This document shows, piece by piece, positions 27,298 to 37,300 of a DNA stretch of 64,000 bases. The notes under the pieces are model-generated. The model was not told the DNA's origin and did no database searches. It saw nothing but the letters and a program-made list of their open reading frames with translations. This DNA is from Gottschalkia purinilytica. GTDB taxonomy: Bacteria; Bacillota; Clostridia; Tissierellales; Gottschalkiaceae. The translations under genes and the position numbers were made by a program. The stretch lies in contig NZ_LGSS01000001.1 in assembly GCF_001190785.1 (NCBI RefSeq), positions 62,001 through 126,000 on the forward strand, in the 5' to 3' direction. Every line of letters begins with the position of its first letter. Position 1 is the first letter of the stretch.

Positions 27298-27649
27298 TTA
27301 TTATCGAAACCTTCAGCAATTTTAAACTCACTGAAAAATTTCAACTTTATATATTTTTATTAATTACATGTTGAGATTATTCAGTAACTTAACATATAAA
27401 GCAATAAATATATAGATTAATAACTGATCACATTTGTCTTATCTTTTCTTTTTTTCATCTGACTTTATCCTTTATGATGATACTACTCCAATAATAGTCT
27501 TATCTTCTATTATTGCTACACTATTATCTTTTATACAATATTTTCATCAACTATTACATCTGATACTGTATCTAATTTAATAATATTTTCATATATTGTT
27601 TTATTTAAAGCTTTTTAAAAATAAGAAAACCATCTATTTAAAGATGGTT
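27298..27649. other. Spacer holding the phoU terminator and a decayed coding fragment
   Basis: A/T-rich gap between the chelatase-like gene and phoU. The right part carries the phoU terminator and a frame-broken fragment (listed separately). The rest (about 27300-27470) shows nothing clear except the expected promoter space. Confidence 0.5.
27480..27620 (-). pseudogene. Frame-broken coding fragment of unknown origin
   Basis: Reading the minus strand after the phoU terminator gives [20 protein letters not shown] and on to VDENIV before a stop. One base out of frame it continues as KDNSVAIIEDKTIIGVVSS and stops. A single missing base would join both parts into one plausible acidic/hydrophobic C-terminus. 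No start codon is visible, so this looks like the remnant of a deleted gene. I do not recognise the family. Confidence 0.4.
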
Positions 27650-27651
27650 TT
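27615..27651 (-). terminator. Intrinsic terminator after phoU
   Basis: Stem AAAACCATCT/AGATGGTTTT, then TTTTCTTATTTTT on the minus strand, overlapping the phoU stop. It ends the pst-phoU operon. Confidence 0.85.
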
Positions 27652-28297
27652 AAAAATAAACTCTTTCTCCAGTTAATATATATATTATTCTTTCACAAAT
27701 GTTGGTTGTATGATCTGCTATTCTCTCTAGATATCTTCCTATAAACAATAAATTCACGACTTGCTCTATTATTTCTTTGTTTTCTCCGACCATTTTTAAT
27801 AGCTCTACACATATGCTATCATAAAGTTCATCTACTAAGTCATCCATTTCTGCAACTTCTATTGCTAACTCTTTATCTTCTTTTACAAAGCTATCTAAGC
27901 TTTTTATTACCATTGTTTTAGTTATTTCCGCCATTTTAGGTATATCTACTAGAGGTTTTATTAACTTTTGTCTTCCAATTTTTTTTGTAATATTAGCTAT
28001 ATTTACTCCATAATCCCCTACTCGCTCTAAATCAGTTATAATTTTCATTATACTACTTATCTTTCTTAAATCTCCTGCTAAAGGATTTTGGAGTGCAAAT
28101 AATTCTAGACATTGTTCTTCTATCTCTAGTTCCATTCTATCTACTTCATTATCTAACTTTATAGCTTCTTCAGCTTTTTCCAAATCTTGTTTTACAAGTG
28201 ATTCTATAGATAAGTGTATAACCTTTTCTACACTTGCTCCCATTTCTAATAATGAAAAATGTAAATCTTTTAGTTTCTGATCATAACTTTTTCTCAT
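27650..28297 (-). CDS. phoU: Phosphate transport system regulator PhoU
   Basis: A 215-residue all-helical protein made of two three-helix PhoU bundles (about 8-105 and 112-210), each with the metal-site motif E-x-x-x-D (AIKLDNEVDRMELEIE; EMDDLVDELYD) and ITDLERVGDYGVNIAN / GRYLERIADHTTNI. PhoU links the Pst transporter to PhoR and keeps the Pho response off in high phosphate. It is 14 bases downstream of pstB, last in the operon. Confidence 0.96.
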   Translation of the reverse strand: MRKSYDQKLKDLHFSLLEMGASVEKVIHLSIESLVKQDLEKAEEAIKLDNEVDRMELEIEEQCLELFALQNPLAGDLRKISSIMKIITDLERVGDYGVNIANITKKIGRQKLIKPLVDIPKMAEITKTMVIKSLDSFVKEDKELAIEVAEMDDLVDELYDSICVELLKMVGENKEIIEQVVNLLFIGRYLERIADHTTNICERIIYILTGERVYF

Positions 28298-28311
28298 AAT
28301 AATCCCCCCTT

Positions 28312-29067
28312 TTAACCAAATCTTCCTGTTATATAATCCTCAGTTTTTTTGTCACTAGGGTTTGAAAATATCTTTTTAGTTTCATCAAATTCTATAAGTT
28401 CTCCCATTAAAAAGAATGCTGTGTTATCTGATATTCTTCCAGCCTGTTGCATAGAGTGAGTAACTATAGCTATAGTATATTCTTTTTTTAATTCTTCTAT
28501 TAATTCTTCTATTTTAGAAGTAGCTATAGGATCTAATGCTGAAGTTGGTTCATCCATTAATAAAACATCTGGTTCCATAGCTAATGCTCTAGCTATACAT
28601 AGTCTCTGTTGTTGTCCTCCTGATAGTGACCAAGCCGATGTATTTAATCTATCTTTAACTTCATTCCACAGTGCTGCTCCTTTTAGACTCTTTTCAACTA
28701 TTTCGTCTAATTTAGCTTTGCTTTTTACGCCATGTCTTTTAGGGCCAAATATTATATTTTCATATATGGTCTTTGGAAATGGATTAGGCTTTTGAAAAAC
28801 CATTCCTATTTTTTTTCTAAGTTCCACCTCATCCACATCTGGATGGTATATATCTTTATTCTCAAAGATAATATCTCCTGTGTGTCTTGTTCCCTCTATT
28901 AAATCATTCATTCTATTTAAAATTCTTATAAACGTTGATTTACCACAACCTGAAGGTCCGATTAGTGCTGTAACTTTATTTTCTTCTATATCTAAATTTA
29001 TATTTTTAAGTGCATGAAAATTATTATAATAAAAATCTAAATTTTTAACCTTAATTTTTACAGCCAT
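28312..29067 (-). CDS. pstB: Phosphate ABC transporter ATP-binding protein PstB
   Basis: ATPase of the high-affinity phosphate importer; 251 residues. Walker [12 protein letters not shown]-loop FQKPNPFP (the PstB-typical PNPFP), signature [15 protein letters not shown], Walker [14 protein letters not shown] and the H-loop [10 protein letters not shown] are all present. Eleven bases downstream of pstA. Confidence 0.97.
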   Translation of the reverse strand: MAVKIKVKNLDFYYNNFHALKNINLDIEENKVTALIGPSGCGKSTFIRILNRMNDLIEGTRHTGDIIFENKDIYHPDVDEVELRKKIGMVFQKPNPFPKTIYENIIFGPKRHGVKSKAKLDEIVEKSLKGAALWNEVKDRLNTSAWSLSGGQQQRLCIARALAMEPDVLLMDEPTSALDPIATSKIEELIEELKKEYTIAIVTHSMQQAGRISDNTAFFLMGELIEFDETKKIFSNPSDKKTEDYITGRFG

Positions 29068-29078
29068 TAGTTCTCCCC

Positions 29079-29936
29079 CTATCCTTTCAATCTATCTTCG
29101 TATTTATTTCTTAAAATAATAGCTATTGCATTAGACAAGAATAAAATTACTAATAGAACTATAATTCCTGCTGCTGCCAATCCATGAAATTCTTCTTGTG
29201 GTCTTGAAGTCCAGCTGTATATTTGCATAGGTAATATGGAGAAAGAATCGAATATACTTTTAGGAGTAAATGCAACAAATGCTACTGCTCCGACCATAAT
29301 AAGAGGCGCTGTCTCCCCTAACGCTCTCGATATAGATAAAATTCCTCCTGTTAATATGCTAGGCATAGAATAAGGTAGCACAACACCTGTTACAACTTTC
29401 CACTTAGTCATGCCTAACGCATAAGCCCCTTGCTTTAACTCTGTAGGAACGCTTCTCAGTGCTTCCTGAGATGACACGATGATTACAGGAAGAATTAATA
29501 AAGCTAGTGTTAATGCTCCTGATAATATACTTCTACCAAATCCAAACATATTTACAAATACAGCGAGACCTAATATACCAAATACTATAGAAGGTACACC
29601 TGCTAAATTAGATATATTAACTTGAATAATATTTGTAATCCAGTTTTTTTTCGCATATTCTTCAAGATATATAGCAGTTCCTACTCCAACAGGAAAAGCA
29701 ATTACTGTTGTTAATAATATGATCCATAGACTTCCAAGTAAAGGAGCCTTTATACCAGCTCTTGTAGGAATCCTTGAAGTAAAATTATTGAAAAAATCAA
29801 AGTTTATCCACTTTAATCCGTCCTTGAATATATCAAATAACAATACCGCAAGTATTATTACCCCAAATAAAGTAGAAGCAAATACTAGTGCATGAAATAT
29901 TTTATTTTTTATTTTTCTTCTTTTTAAGTTACTCAC
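29079..29936 (-). CDS. pstA: Phosphate ABC transporter permease PstA
   Basis: A 285-residue permease with six membrane segments and the ABC EAA-type loop [21 protein letters not shown]. The conserved Pst motif [16 protein letters not shown] is in the central part. Start is GTG at 29936, which overlaps the pstC stop by one base (TAGTG), so translation is coupled. AGGAGG lies inside the end of pstC. Confidence 0.96.
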   Translation of the reverse strand: MSNLKRRKIKNKIFHALVFASTLFGVIILAVLLFDIFKDGLKWINFDFFNNFTSRIPTRAGIKAPLLGSLWIILLTTVIAFPVGVGTAIYLEEYAKKNWITNIIQVNISNLAGVPSIVFGILGLAVFVNMFGFGRSILSGALTLALLILPVIIVSSQEALRSVPTELKQGAYALGMTKWKVVTGVVLPYSMPSILTGGILSISRALGETAPLIMVGAVAFVAFTPKSIFDSFSILPMQIYSWTSRPQEEFHGLAAAGIIVLLVILFLSNAIAIILRNKYEDRLKG

Positions 29937-30874
29937 TAATATTCCTCCTTATATTTCTTTATAATAATTCTTGAAAGTATGTTCATTCCTAAAGTTATAA
30001 TAAATAATAACATTCCTACTGCAAAGATAGTTTTATATGCTAATCCTCCATGTACAACATCTCCTGAAGCAACTTGAACTATAAACGCAGTCATAGTCTG
30101 AACATTTTCTAGGGGATTAAAAGTAAACTTTGGCATTGAACCTGCTGCTAAAGTAACGATCATAGTTTCACCTATAGCTCTTGATACAGCTAATACAAAT
30201 GAAGATATTATACTTGAAAGAGCTGCAGGCATAACTACTTTAGTAGCTACTTCAAGTTTCGTACATCCTAACGCATATGCCCCTTGTCTTAAAGAATCTG
30301 GCACTGCTCTCATTGCATCCTCACTTAGAGAAGACACCATAGGTATAATCATAATACCAACAGCTATACTTGCACTTAAAGCATTAAATACATTAGCTGA
30401 AGGAAATATATTTCTAATAACAGGAGTTATAAAAGTTAGTGCGAAATATCCATAAACTATAGTAGGAACACCTGCCAAAATTTCTAATATAGGTTTTAAT
30501 ATCTTTCTAGTTCTTTCCGATGCATATTCGCTAAGATATATAGCACTTCCAAGTCCAATTGGTAAAGCTATAAGGCTTCCTATAATAGAAATCATCATTG
30601 TACCTATCAATAGAGGCAACACACCAAATTTAGGTGGATTAAATAAAGCTGTCCACTCCGTTCCTGTTAAAAACTCTTTTATTGATACTTCTTGAAAAAA
30701 TCCTAATGTCTCCTTACATAATATAATTATTATTGCTATTGTTGTTAGTATTGATATTCCAGCAAACAAGGATAATATTATTTTTACTAAAATTTCACTA
30801 AAGGGATTTCTCCTCTTTAATTTTTTTTTGCAACTAACACCGTTATCAGTTATGTCTATTGCGTTGGCTCTCAT
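29936..30874 (-). CDS. pstC: Phosphate ABC transporter permease PstC
   Basis: A 312-residue permease with six membrane segments, the loop DAMRAVPDSLRQGAYALGCTKLE, and the Pst motif GVPTIVYGYFALTF. ATG at 30880 abuts AGGAGG; ATG at 30874 has a 6-base spacing and is chosen. It has its own predicted promoter with a Pho box upstream (30916-30980), after the pstS terminator. Confidence 0.96.
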   Translation of the reverse strand: MRANAIDITDNGVSCKKKLKRRNPFSEILVKIILSLFAGISILTTIAIIIILCKETLGFFQEVSIKEFLTGTEWTALFNPPKFGVLPLLIGTMMISIIGSLIALPIGLGSAIYLSEYASERTRKILKPILEILAGVPTIVYGYFALTFITPVIRNIFPSANVFNALSASIAVGIMIIPMVSSLSEDAMRAVPDSLRQGAYALGCTKLEVATKVVMPAALSSIISSFVLAVSRAIGETMIVTLAAGSMPKFTFNPLENVQTMTAFIVQVASGDVVHGGLAYKTIFAVGMLLFIITLGMNILSRIIIKKYKEEY

Positions 30875-30915
30875 ATCCATCCTCCTATCCGTTTCTATAC
30901 CTAACTTATACTTGA

Positions 30916-30980
30916 ATTATAATATTTATCAATCTATGAGAGGTTTAGTTTTGGTTAAAGAGATGTTAAAACTGTGTTAA
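30916..30980 (-). promoter_or_regulatory. Pho box promoter upstream of pstC
   Basis: Plus-strand repeats start at 30942 (GGTTTA), 30953 (GGTTAA), 30964 (TGTTAA) and 30975 (TGTTAA): an exact 11-base period, i.e. TTAACA-type repeats on the minus strand. A -10 TATAAT reads on the minus strand at 30921-30916, 20 bases from the nearest repeat. No -35 box is needed if the regulator recruits polymerase, as in the PhoP/PhoB family. Confidence 0.8.
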
Positions 30981-31000
30981 CTTTAGTCATTTTTAGACAT

Positions 31001-31026
31001 AAAAAAGCAAGACTCTCGTCTTGCTT
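31001..31026 (-). terminator. Terminator/attenuator after pstS
   Basis: Stem AAGCAAGAC/GTCTTGCTT with a four-base loop, then TTTTTT on the minus strand, 16 bases past the pstS stop. Partial termination here would give more binding protein than permease. Confidence 0.85.
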
Positions 31027-31042
31027 ATAAATATCTTGATAG

Positions 31043-32005
31043 CTATTTTATATTTTCTAGTGTCTTAAGTTGTTCACTATATTTAGCATCTTCTAGTGGA
31101 ATATATCCTATTCCTGACACTATATCTTTAGCAGTTTCTAAGTAAGTCTTAACAAATTCTTTTACTTGTGGTTTTTCTTTTACAGACTTATTTGAAGCAT
31201 ATATAAATAATGGTCTAGATAGTGGTGAATATTCTCCACTTTGTATAGTTTTAGGTTCAGGTTTTACTCCATTCACTGATACAAGTTTTAAAGCATCTTT
31301 ATTTTCTAAATAGTATGCATATCCAAAATATCCTAGTGAATACTTATCTGAAGATACTCCTTGTACTAATACATTAGGATCTGCACTAGCCGTATAATCC
31401 GTTCTTATTTTTTTACTTTCACCTACGATTTCTTCTGTAAAGTAGTCAAATGTACCAGAGTCAGTTCCTGGACCATATAATCTTATTTCTTCATTTGGCC
31501 ATTCTGGTCTAACATCTTTCCAAGTTTTCACTTTACTATCTGGTTCCCAAATTTTCTTTAACTCATCAGTAGTTAAATCCTTTACAAATTCATTTTCTTT
31601 ATTTACAACTATTGATATACCATCATAAGCTACATCAAATTTAGTATATTCTATATTGTTTTCTTTAGCTTTAGTAACTTCTTCTTCTTTTATCTCTCTC
31701 GAAGCATTACTAATATCAGTTTCTCCTGATGTAAATCTCTTAAATCCCCCACCTGATCCTGACATTCCAACAGTAACCCTTGCATCTTGGTTATTAGCTT
31801 GAAATTCTTCAGCAATTGCCTCTGTTATAGGATACACCGTACTTGACCCATCTATCTCTATATTCCCAGAAATTTTATTTGCAGATTCAGATCCACTATT
31901 ACTACTTTCATTTGATTTTCCGCACCCTGTAAAAATTAAAGATAAAGACATTATTAAAATTGCAGATACTGTTAATACTTTTGATTTTTTTAGTACCTTA
32001 ATCAT
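31043..32005 (-). CDS. pstS: Phosphate ABC transporter substrate-binding lipoprotein PstS
   Basis: Phosphate-binding lipoprotein of 320 residues. The signal peptide ends in the lipobox IFTGC (Cys about 27). Then IEIDGSSTVYPITEAI, GMSGSGGGFKRF, and DSGTFDYF supply the phosphate-binding loops typical of PstS. First gene of pstSCAB-phoU, transcribed away from ychF. A Pho box lies upstream at 32048-32112. Confidence 0.96.
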   Translation of the reverse strand: MIKVLKKSKVLTVSAILIMSLSLIFTGCGKSNESSNSGSESANKISGNIEIDGSSTVYPITEAIAEEFQANNQDARVTVGMSGSGGGFKRFTSGETDISNASREIKEEEVTKAKENNIEYTKFDVAYDGISIVVNKENEFVKDLTTDELKKIWEPDSKVKTWKDVRPEWPNEEIRLYGPGTDSGTFDYFTEEIVGESKKIRTDYTASADPNVLVQGVSSDKYSLGYFGYAYYLENKDALKLVSVNGVKPEPKTIQSGEYSPLSRPLFIYASNKSVKEKPQVKEFVKTYLETAKDIVSGIGYIPLEDAKYSEQLKTLENIK

Positions 32006-32047
32006 TATATCATTTGCCCCCTCATGTTAATTTTTAATTACATAAGA

Positions 32048-32112
32048 ATTGTAACAAGAATAAATGTTAACTTTGTATAGGACATGTTAATTGATAGTTA
32101 AAACTATGTTAA
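32048..32112 (-). promoter_or_regulatory. Pho box promoter upstream of pstS
   Basis: Plus-strand repeats start at 32074 (TGTATA), 32085 (TGTTAA), 32096 (AGTTAA) and 32107 (TGTTAA), an exact 11-base period. On the minus strand these are TTAACA-type boxes. The -10 TACAAT is at 32053-32048, 20 bases from the first repeat: the same geometry as at pstC. An extra, out-of-phase TGTTAA is at 32065-32070. Confidence 0.85.
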
Positions 32113-32170
32113 ATATAAAAATTTATTAGATATATTTAGTAAATAATAGTTAAAATAACTCCCCTATTTA

Positions 32171-32199
32171 TTGAAGTAATCTACATATTAAGGTATAAT
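32171..32199 (+). promoter_or_regulatory. SigA-type promoter of ychF
   Basis: TTGAAG (32171-32176), 17-base spacer, TATAAT (32194-32199), 64 bases before the ychF start. Confidence 0.75.
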
Positions 32200-32263
32200 T
32201 TAATCTGTCATTTAAGAATTTAATACTATATTCATAATTATAAATTTTGAAAGGAAGATACAA

Positions 32264-33355
32264 ATGAAATTAGGTATTGTAGGTTTACCAAACGTAGGTA
32301 AAAGTACTCTTTTTAATGCTATTACTTCAGCAGGTGCAGAGTCAGCTAACTACCCATTCTGTACTATAGAACCTAATGTTGGTGTTGTAGCTGTTCCAGA
32401 TGAGAGATTAGAAGCTTTAAGAAAGCTTTTTGATTCTGAAAAATGTGTACCTACAGCTATTGAGTTTTTTGACATAGCTGGTCTTGTTAAAGGTGCTAGC
32501 CAAGGTGAGGGATTAGGGAACAAGTTCCTTTCACATATAAGAGAGGTTGAAGCCATTATACATGTTGTAAGATGTTTCGAAGATGAAAATATAACTCATG
32601 TAGAAGGTAGAATTAACCCTATAGAAGATATAGAAATAATTAACTTAGAACTAGTACTAGCAGATTTAGAAGTAGTAAACAGAAGAATTGAGAAAGGTCA
32701 AAAGCTAGTTAAGGGAGATAAATCTTACCAAAAAGAGCTTGATTTACTTAATAAAATTAAAAATACCATTGAAAATGGAGAGTCTGTAAGAACTCTAGAC
32801 TTAAATGAAGAAGAACAATCTATTATAAAAAGTTTTAACTTACTATCATCTAAACCTATACTATATGTAGCGAATATCTCTGAAGAAGAGTTATTATCAA
32901 ATCCTAATAATGAATATGTAGCTCAAGTTAAAAAGTATGCTGAAAAAGAAAATTCTGAAGTAGTTGTTATTTCTGCTCAAATAGAAGCTGAAATATCTGA
33001 ATTAGATGATGAAGAAAAGAAAAACTTTTTAGGTGACTTAGGTCTACAAGAATCTGGGCTAGATAAATTAATAAAATCTAGTTACAAATTATTAGGTCTT
33101 ATGAGCTATTTAACAGCTGGTCCTAAAGAAGTAAGAGCTTGGACTATACAAATAGGTACTAAAGCTCCTCAAGCAGCAGGAAAAATTCACACTGATATGG
33201 AAAGAGGATTTATAAGAGCTGAAGTTATTAACTTCAAAGATTTACTTGAGTGTGGTGGATATCCTAAAGCTAAAGAAAAAGGATTAGTAAGACTTGAAGG
33301 TAAAGATTACGTAATGCAGGACGGAGATGTAGTAGTATTTAGATTTAATGTGTAG
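32264..33355 (+). CDS. ychF: Redox-regulated ribosome-binding ATPase YchF/OLA1
   Basis: Obg-family P-loop protein of 363 residues that prefers ATP and binds ribosomes. G1 is GLPNVGKSTLFNAIT at 6-20, G2 region NYPFCTIEPNVG, G3 DIAGLVKGAS, then a coiled-coil arm (about 130-200) and a C-terminal TGS domain with TDMERGFIRAEVI. ATG follows AAAGGAAG. One of few plus-strand genes; the accessory island begins right after it. Confidence 0.97.
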   Translation: MKLGIVGLPNVGKSTLFNAITSAGAESANYPFCTIEPNVGVVAVPDERLEALRKLFDSEKCVPTAIEFFDIAGLVKGASQGEGLGNKFLSHIREVEAIIHVVRCFEDENITHVEGRINPIEDIEIINLELVLADLEVVNRRIEKGQKLVKGDKSYQKELDLLNKIKNTIENGESVRTLDLNEEEQSIIKSFNLLSSKPILYVANISEEELLSNPNNEYVAQVKKYAEKENSEVVVISAQIEAEISELDDEEKKNFLGDLGLQESGLDKLIKSSYKLLGLMSYLTAGPKEVRAWTIQIGTKAPQAAGKIHTDMERGFIRAEVINFKDLLECGGYPKAKEKGLVRLEGKDYVMQDGDVVVFRFNV

Positions 33356-33399
33356 AAAAAAACGCCCATAACTTCAAGATACTAACTTCTACAAACTAC

Positions 33400-33500
33400 T
33401 TAAATACAAGAATTCCCTTCATTAGTTAGTAATTTAATATCATAATTAAAACAGTAATTACTACGATTTTACTGCAAATAGATAAACACCTCTGAATATT
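33400..33500 (+). repeat. Island-flanking direct repeat, left copy
   Basis: From TACAAGAATT (33405) to CCTCTGAATATT (33500) this stretch aligns with 41736-41832 in the same orientation: about two thirds identical over some 96 bases with one gap. Best parts are TACAAGRATT, CAGTARTTACT and CCTCTGAA. It lies between ychF and the broken integrase, at the left border of the restriction island. Confidence 0.5.
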
Positions 33501-33518
33501 AATTTGGAGGTGCCTTTT
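33487..33518. terminator. Terminator shared by ychF and the integrase remnant
   Basis: Stem CACCTC/GAGGTG with a 14-base loop; plus strand continues CCTTTTATTT. It could end ychF transcripts, and on the minus strand it follows the old integrase stop. Confidence 0.55.
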
Positions 33519-33520
33519 AT

Positions 33521-33982
33521 TTAAATAATATATTTAGCTTTTGAACTGCTTCCTCTTTCTTATCTAATTGAAACATGAGAATAAATATCTAATGTTGCTG
33601 TGATACTGCTGTGACCTAATAACTCCTGAACTACTTTTGGATGTTCATTCGTCTCTAATAGCAAAGTAGCAAATGAGTGTCCCAAATCATGGAATCTTGT
33701 ATCCTCTAATCTAACTTTTTTAAGAATACTTTTAAATCTAGTTGTTATCGTTGTTGGGTTAATTGGTATTCCATCAATATTACAAAATACTAAATCATTT
33801 TCATTATAATATTTACCTATACGGAGTTTTTCTTGCACTTGTTTTGATTTATGTTTCATTTGTGCTTCTTTAACCTTCTAATAATATATTGAGGTATAGG
33901 TATAATTCTTTTAGAATTCTCTGTTTTAGATGTATCAAATTCTAGTCTTGTTGCTTTTCTTCCTACTCTCTCCATTACAATC
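33521..33982 (-). pseudogene. Decayed tyrosine recombinase (phage-type integrase)
   Basis: Minus-strand frames together encode the catalytic half of an integrase in at least three pieces. Piece 1 (about 33858-33970) reads FDTSKTENSKRIIPIPQYI then RRLKKHK. Piece 2 (33560-33859) continues QEKLRIG...NENDLVFCNIDG and ends at the Tyr box LDIYSHV. Piece 3, one frame on, gives DKKEEAVQKLNILFK and stops. The HxxRH box reads HDLGH, so the catalytic Arg is lost as well. Tyr is kept. Frameshifts and the Arg loss make it dead; it likely once moved the island at 33.4-42 kb. Confidence 0.85.
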
Positions 33983-34090
33983 ATAGAAAAAGTTCTTTGT
34001 CAGATAATTTTTTGTAATCACACATAAATATTCCCCCTGTTTTTAATAGTTTTAAAAATCTTCTATAAACGCTGTATAAATCATATGTTA
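33981..34090 (-). pseudogene. Short coding remnant, possibly methyltransferase-like
   Basis: A 37-codon open stretch on the minus strand reading TYDLYSVYRRFLKLLKTGG and then IFMCDYKKLSDKELFL. The LKxGGIF string resembles a strand-turn near the end of SAM methyltransferase domains, but it is too short to assign. It joins directly onto the integrase remnant. Confidence 0.25.
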
Positions 34091-34346
34091 ATCACTTCTT
34101 CTCTGATTTTATAAAATTACAAAAACTAAAAAAGACCTACCTAGAAATACATCTATATAAGTCTTTTAATAGTAATATTACACCTACAAACAACTTATTT
34201 AATATTTAGTTATCCTTTCTATACAAAAGATGGGTGGGGTATGGAAGATTTAAAAAAGATATTTAAATAGGTCTAGATAGTCATAGAATTTTATACTAAT
34301 TTTTGCCCCATATATTTTTTCATCTACTCCTAAATTTTTAAATTTT
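34048..34346. other. Gap between integrase remnant and hsdR
   Basis: A/T-rich sequence holding the possible hsdR terminator (34129-34166) and part of the short coding remnant. I see no intact gene here. Confidence 0.45.
34129..34166 (-). terminator. Possible terminator of the hsd operon
   Basis: Stem AAAAGACTTATATAG/CTAGGTAGGTCTTTT (with several G-U pairs), then TTTAGTTTTT on the minus strand. It is about 180 bases past the hsdR stop. Confidence 0.5.
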
Positions 34347-37300
34347 TTATCCTATATCAATTCTAGCATTCAGCTCATCAATCTTTTTCATAATACTTTT
34401 AGCAGTTTCTAACTTGTCTCCAAATAGAGTTACTACATTCCCAAACTTATTAAATGGTTGGTCATTAAAGATAGATTTATCTATTATTCCATTATCAATA
34501 ATGAAATCTACAACAAGCTTAACAAATTCCATCTGATTTGAATTAAGCGTTTCATCTGATAAGAATTCAGAAAATGCTTCATTTGCTGTAGTAGGGTCAA
34601 GACCTACAATCCTTGATGCTAACCGAAGCAATGGCTCATCTCCATATTCATTTATATAATCATCTCTTGTTCCTAGCTCTTTCCATAATATTTTTTCAAG
34701 ATGTTTAATGTCATCTTCGGATATTGGTTTATTATTTCTAAGTTTATAAACAACTAAATCATCTTCATGCTCTTTAAGATATTGATTTACTTTTTTTCGA
34801 TAACTTTGCAAGTCATTAACATTAAACTCACCTTCATTTTCTTTGACTTCCATTACTTCATCTGTAAAATTAGTATAGTAAATAGTTCCTACATTAGCAT
34901 CAAGAAACTTAATTAAATCTCTAAATGCTTTTCTTACAATCTCATATTCAAATATATCTGCTTCTTGCCAAAATTCATCAGTTTGAACTTTTGTAATTAG
35001 ATGTTCTTGACGCTTCACCGTAGCAATAGTACCTTTAGTGGATAATTTTTCAGCAGTTGTTATAACTTTCATCTTTGGTTTAGAAGCAACTATACCTTTA
35101 AGGTCTGAATATTCTATAGTAAGCATTAGATAGTCAAACCTCTTTGCCAACTCATCATCTTCAATTGAAGGTATAAGAGGTGTAATATTTTCTTCTAAAT
35201 CACGGATATCTTTGTCAGTAATATTATTCCATGCATCTTTTTTATTATATTTATGGATATACTTAATTTTCATTCTACTATCAAACCTATTCTCATCAAT
35301 TTGCAAAATAAATTTAATTAATTCATCAACTAAACTTTCTCTATATGACATATATTCTTTATTCTGATATTCAATTCTTTGAAGTTCTTTAATAATTTCC
35401 GTTTTAATATTAAATAACTTCTCAGTTAAAGATTTATTAAGCTTTGCTTCTTTCCCCATCTTATTTTCTCTAAAATACTCAAAGTTAGAACAATAATCAA
35501 ATATCCTAAAGCCATCCTTATTCATTTCTACCCCAAATAGATTTTCACAAAGTCTTGTTCCACGGCCTATCATTTGCCAAAACTTGGCCTTTGAACGAAC
35601 TTTTTTAAAAAATACTAAATTTACAATCTCTGGTATATCTATCCCTGTATCTAACATATCTACTGATACAGCAATCTGTGGTAATTTATCTTTTGTAGAA
35701 AAATCATCAATTAAAGTATCAACATACTTAATATCTGTATATATCGTTTTTATAAATCCACTGTTATACTTAGGATATAGTATATTAAAACGTTTTACGA
35801 TAAAATCCGCATGTTTTTTATTCTTAGCAAAGATAATAGTTTTACCTAGTTTATCTCCCCCCTCAACTTTAATGCCTTGTTCCATCAAAGTATGTAAAAC
35901 AGTATCAATAGTATTATTATTAAATAAAAATGAATTTAACGCTTCCCCGCTTATATCTGTTACTCCATCATCAAAAGTTTCCTCAAAATGTTCTTTTTCT
36001 TCTTCACTTAAATCATCATAATGAATACCTTCTTCCATGAATTTCATCTTTGTTTCTATGGTATGGTAAGGTACGAGATATCCGTCTTTAATTGCTTCAC
36101 CCAATTCATACGCATAAGTTGGTACATTATTTTCAAGGTCAAATATCTCATAAGTATTTTTATCAATATCACTTTTTGGTGTCGCTGTAAGCCCTAGCAA
36201 TATTCCATCAAAATAATCAAATATAGCTTGATACTTCTTGTAAATACTTCTATGTGATTCATCTATAATAATTAAATCAAAATGACCTGAACTAAATAAC
36301 TTTGAACCATCCTTACTTTTAGTTTCATCAATTGCATTCATCATAGTTGGATAGGTTGAAAATATCATTCTACTTTCAGGATTATCCTTATTATCGAGTA
36401 AATTGCATAATGATAACTCAGGCAATAGATTTTTAAAATTCTTCTTAGCTTGTCTCACTAAAGCTGTTCTATCTGCTAAGAAAAGAATATTCTTAATCCA
36501 TCCTTTATTTATTAACACATCAACAATTGAAATTGCTGTACGTGTCTTACCTGAACCTGTTGCCATAACTAATAGTGCTTTTCTATGACCTTTTTCTAAA
36601 ATATCACAAACTGCTTGTATTGCCATCTTTTGATATGGTCTATTTGTGATTTCATTTTTAATATATGTCGTTTTTAAAGACTTCTTATTTTTACGCTTGT
36701 ATATTAACCACTCTAACTCACTTTTTGTATAAATGCCTGATACTTGACGCTCAGGATAGCTTACATCATCCCAAAGATAGTATTCAAATCCATTTGTATA
36801 AAATATTACAGGTCTAATATTATGTTCTTTTTCTAGACAATCTGCATAGAGCTTTGCCTGTTGCTTTCCAATCCTTGAGTCAACACTAGTTTTTTTAGCT
36901 TCTATAACTGCAAGAGGTTTTCCATCATCTCCATATAAAACATAGTCCACAAAGCCTACACCTGAACTATTAGGCATCCCTTGAACTTCTATTTCTTCCC
37001 TACAATCTGTACCAATATTCCAACCTGCTAATTGTAGTTCTAAATCTATATACATCTTACGAGTTTTAAATTCACTTATCTCATCTACTTTAAAGTCACG
37101 GTGTTGCCCATTTTCAATTCTCTTAGCAGTAATTTTCTTTCTAAGCTCTTCATTTTCTTTAATAACTTCTTCAAGCTTCCTATCTTTTGAACCAAGACGT
37201 TCATATAAATCTTGAAGTTCCTTACGTGTCTTTTTCTGTTTTTCATTATCTTGAAGTATACTTTCATCAAAATCAATTGTATTTAATTCATCTGAATAAC

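Noticed and set aside
33560-33859. Treating the 99-codon integrase frame as an intact small gene.
   Set aside because: It starts and ends at frameshifts within a longer integrase, and the catalytic Arg is Gly.
34200-34345. A possible small gene or RNA between the island relics and hsdR.
   Set aside because: Only a few short frames without ribosome sites and no stable structure apart from the nearby terminator.
35584-36021. A 145-codon plus-strand frame opposite hsdR.
   Set aside because: It is antisense to the helicase domain, low complexity in hydrophobic and Ser residues, and has no ribosome site.
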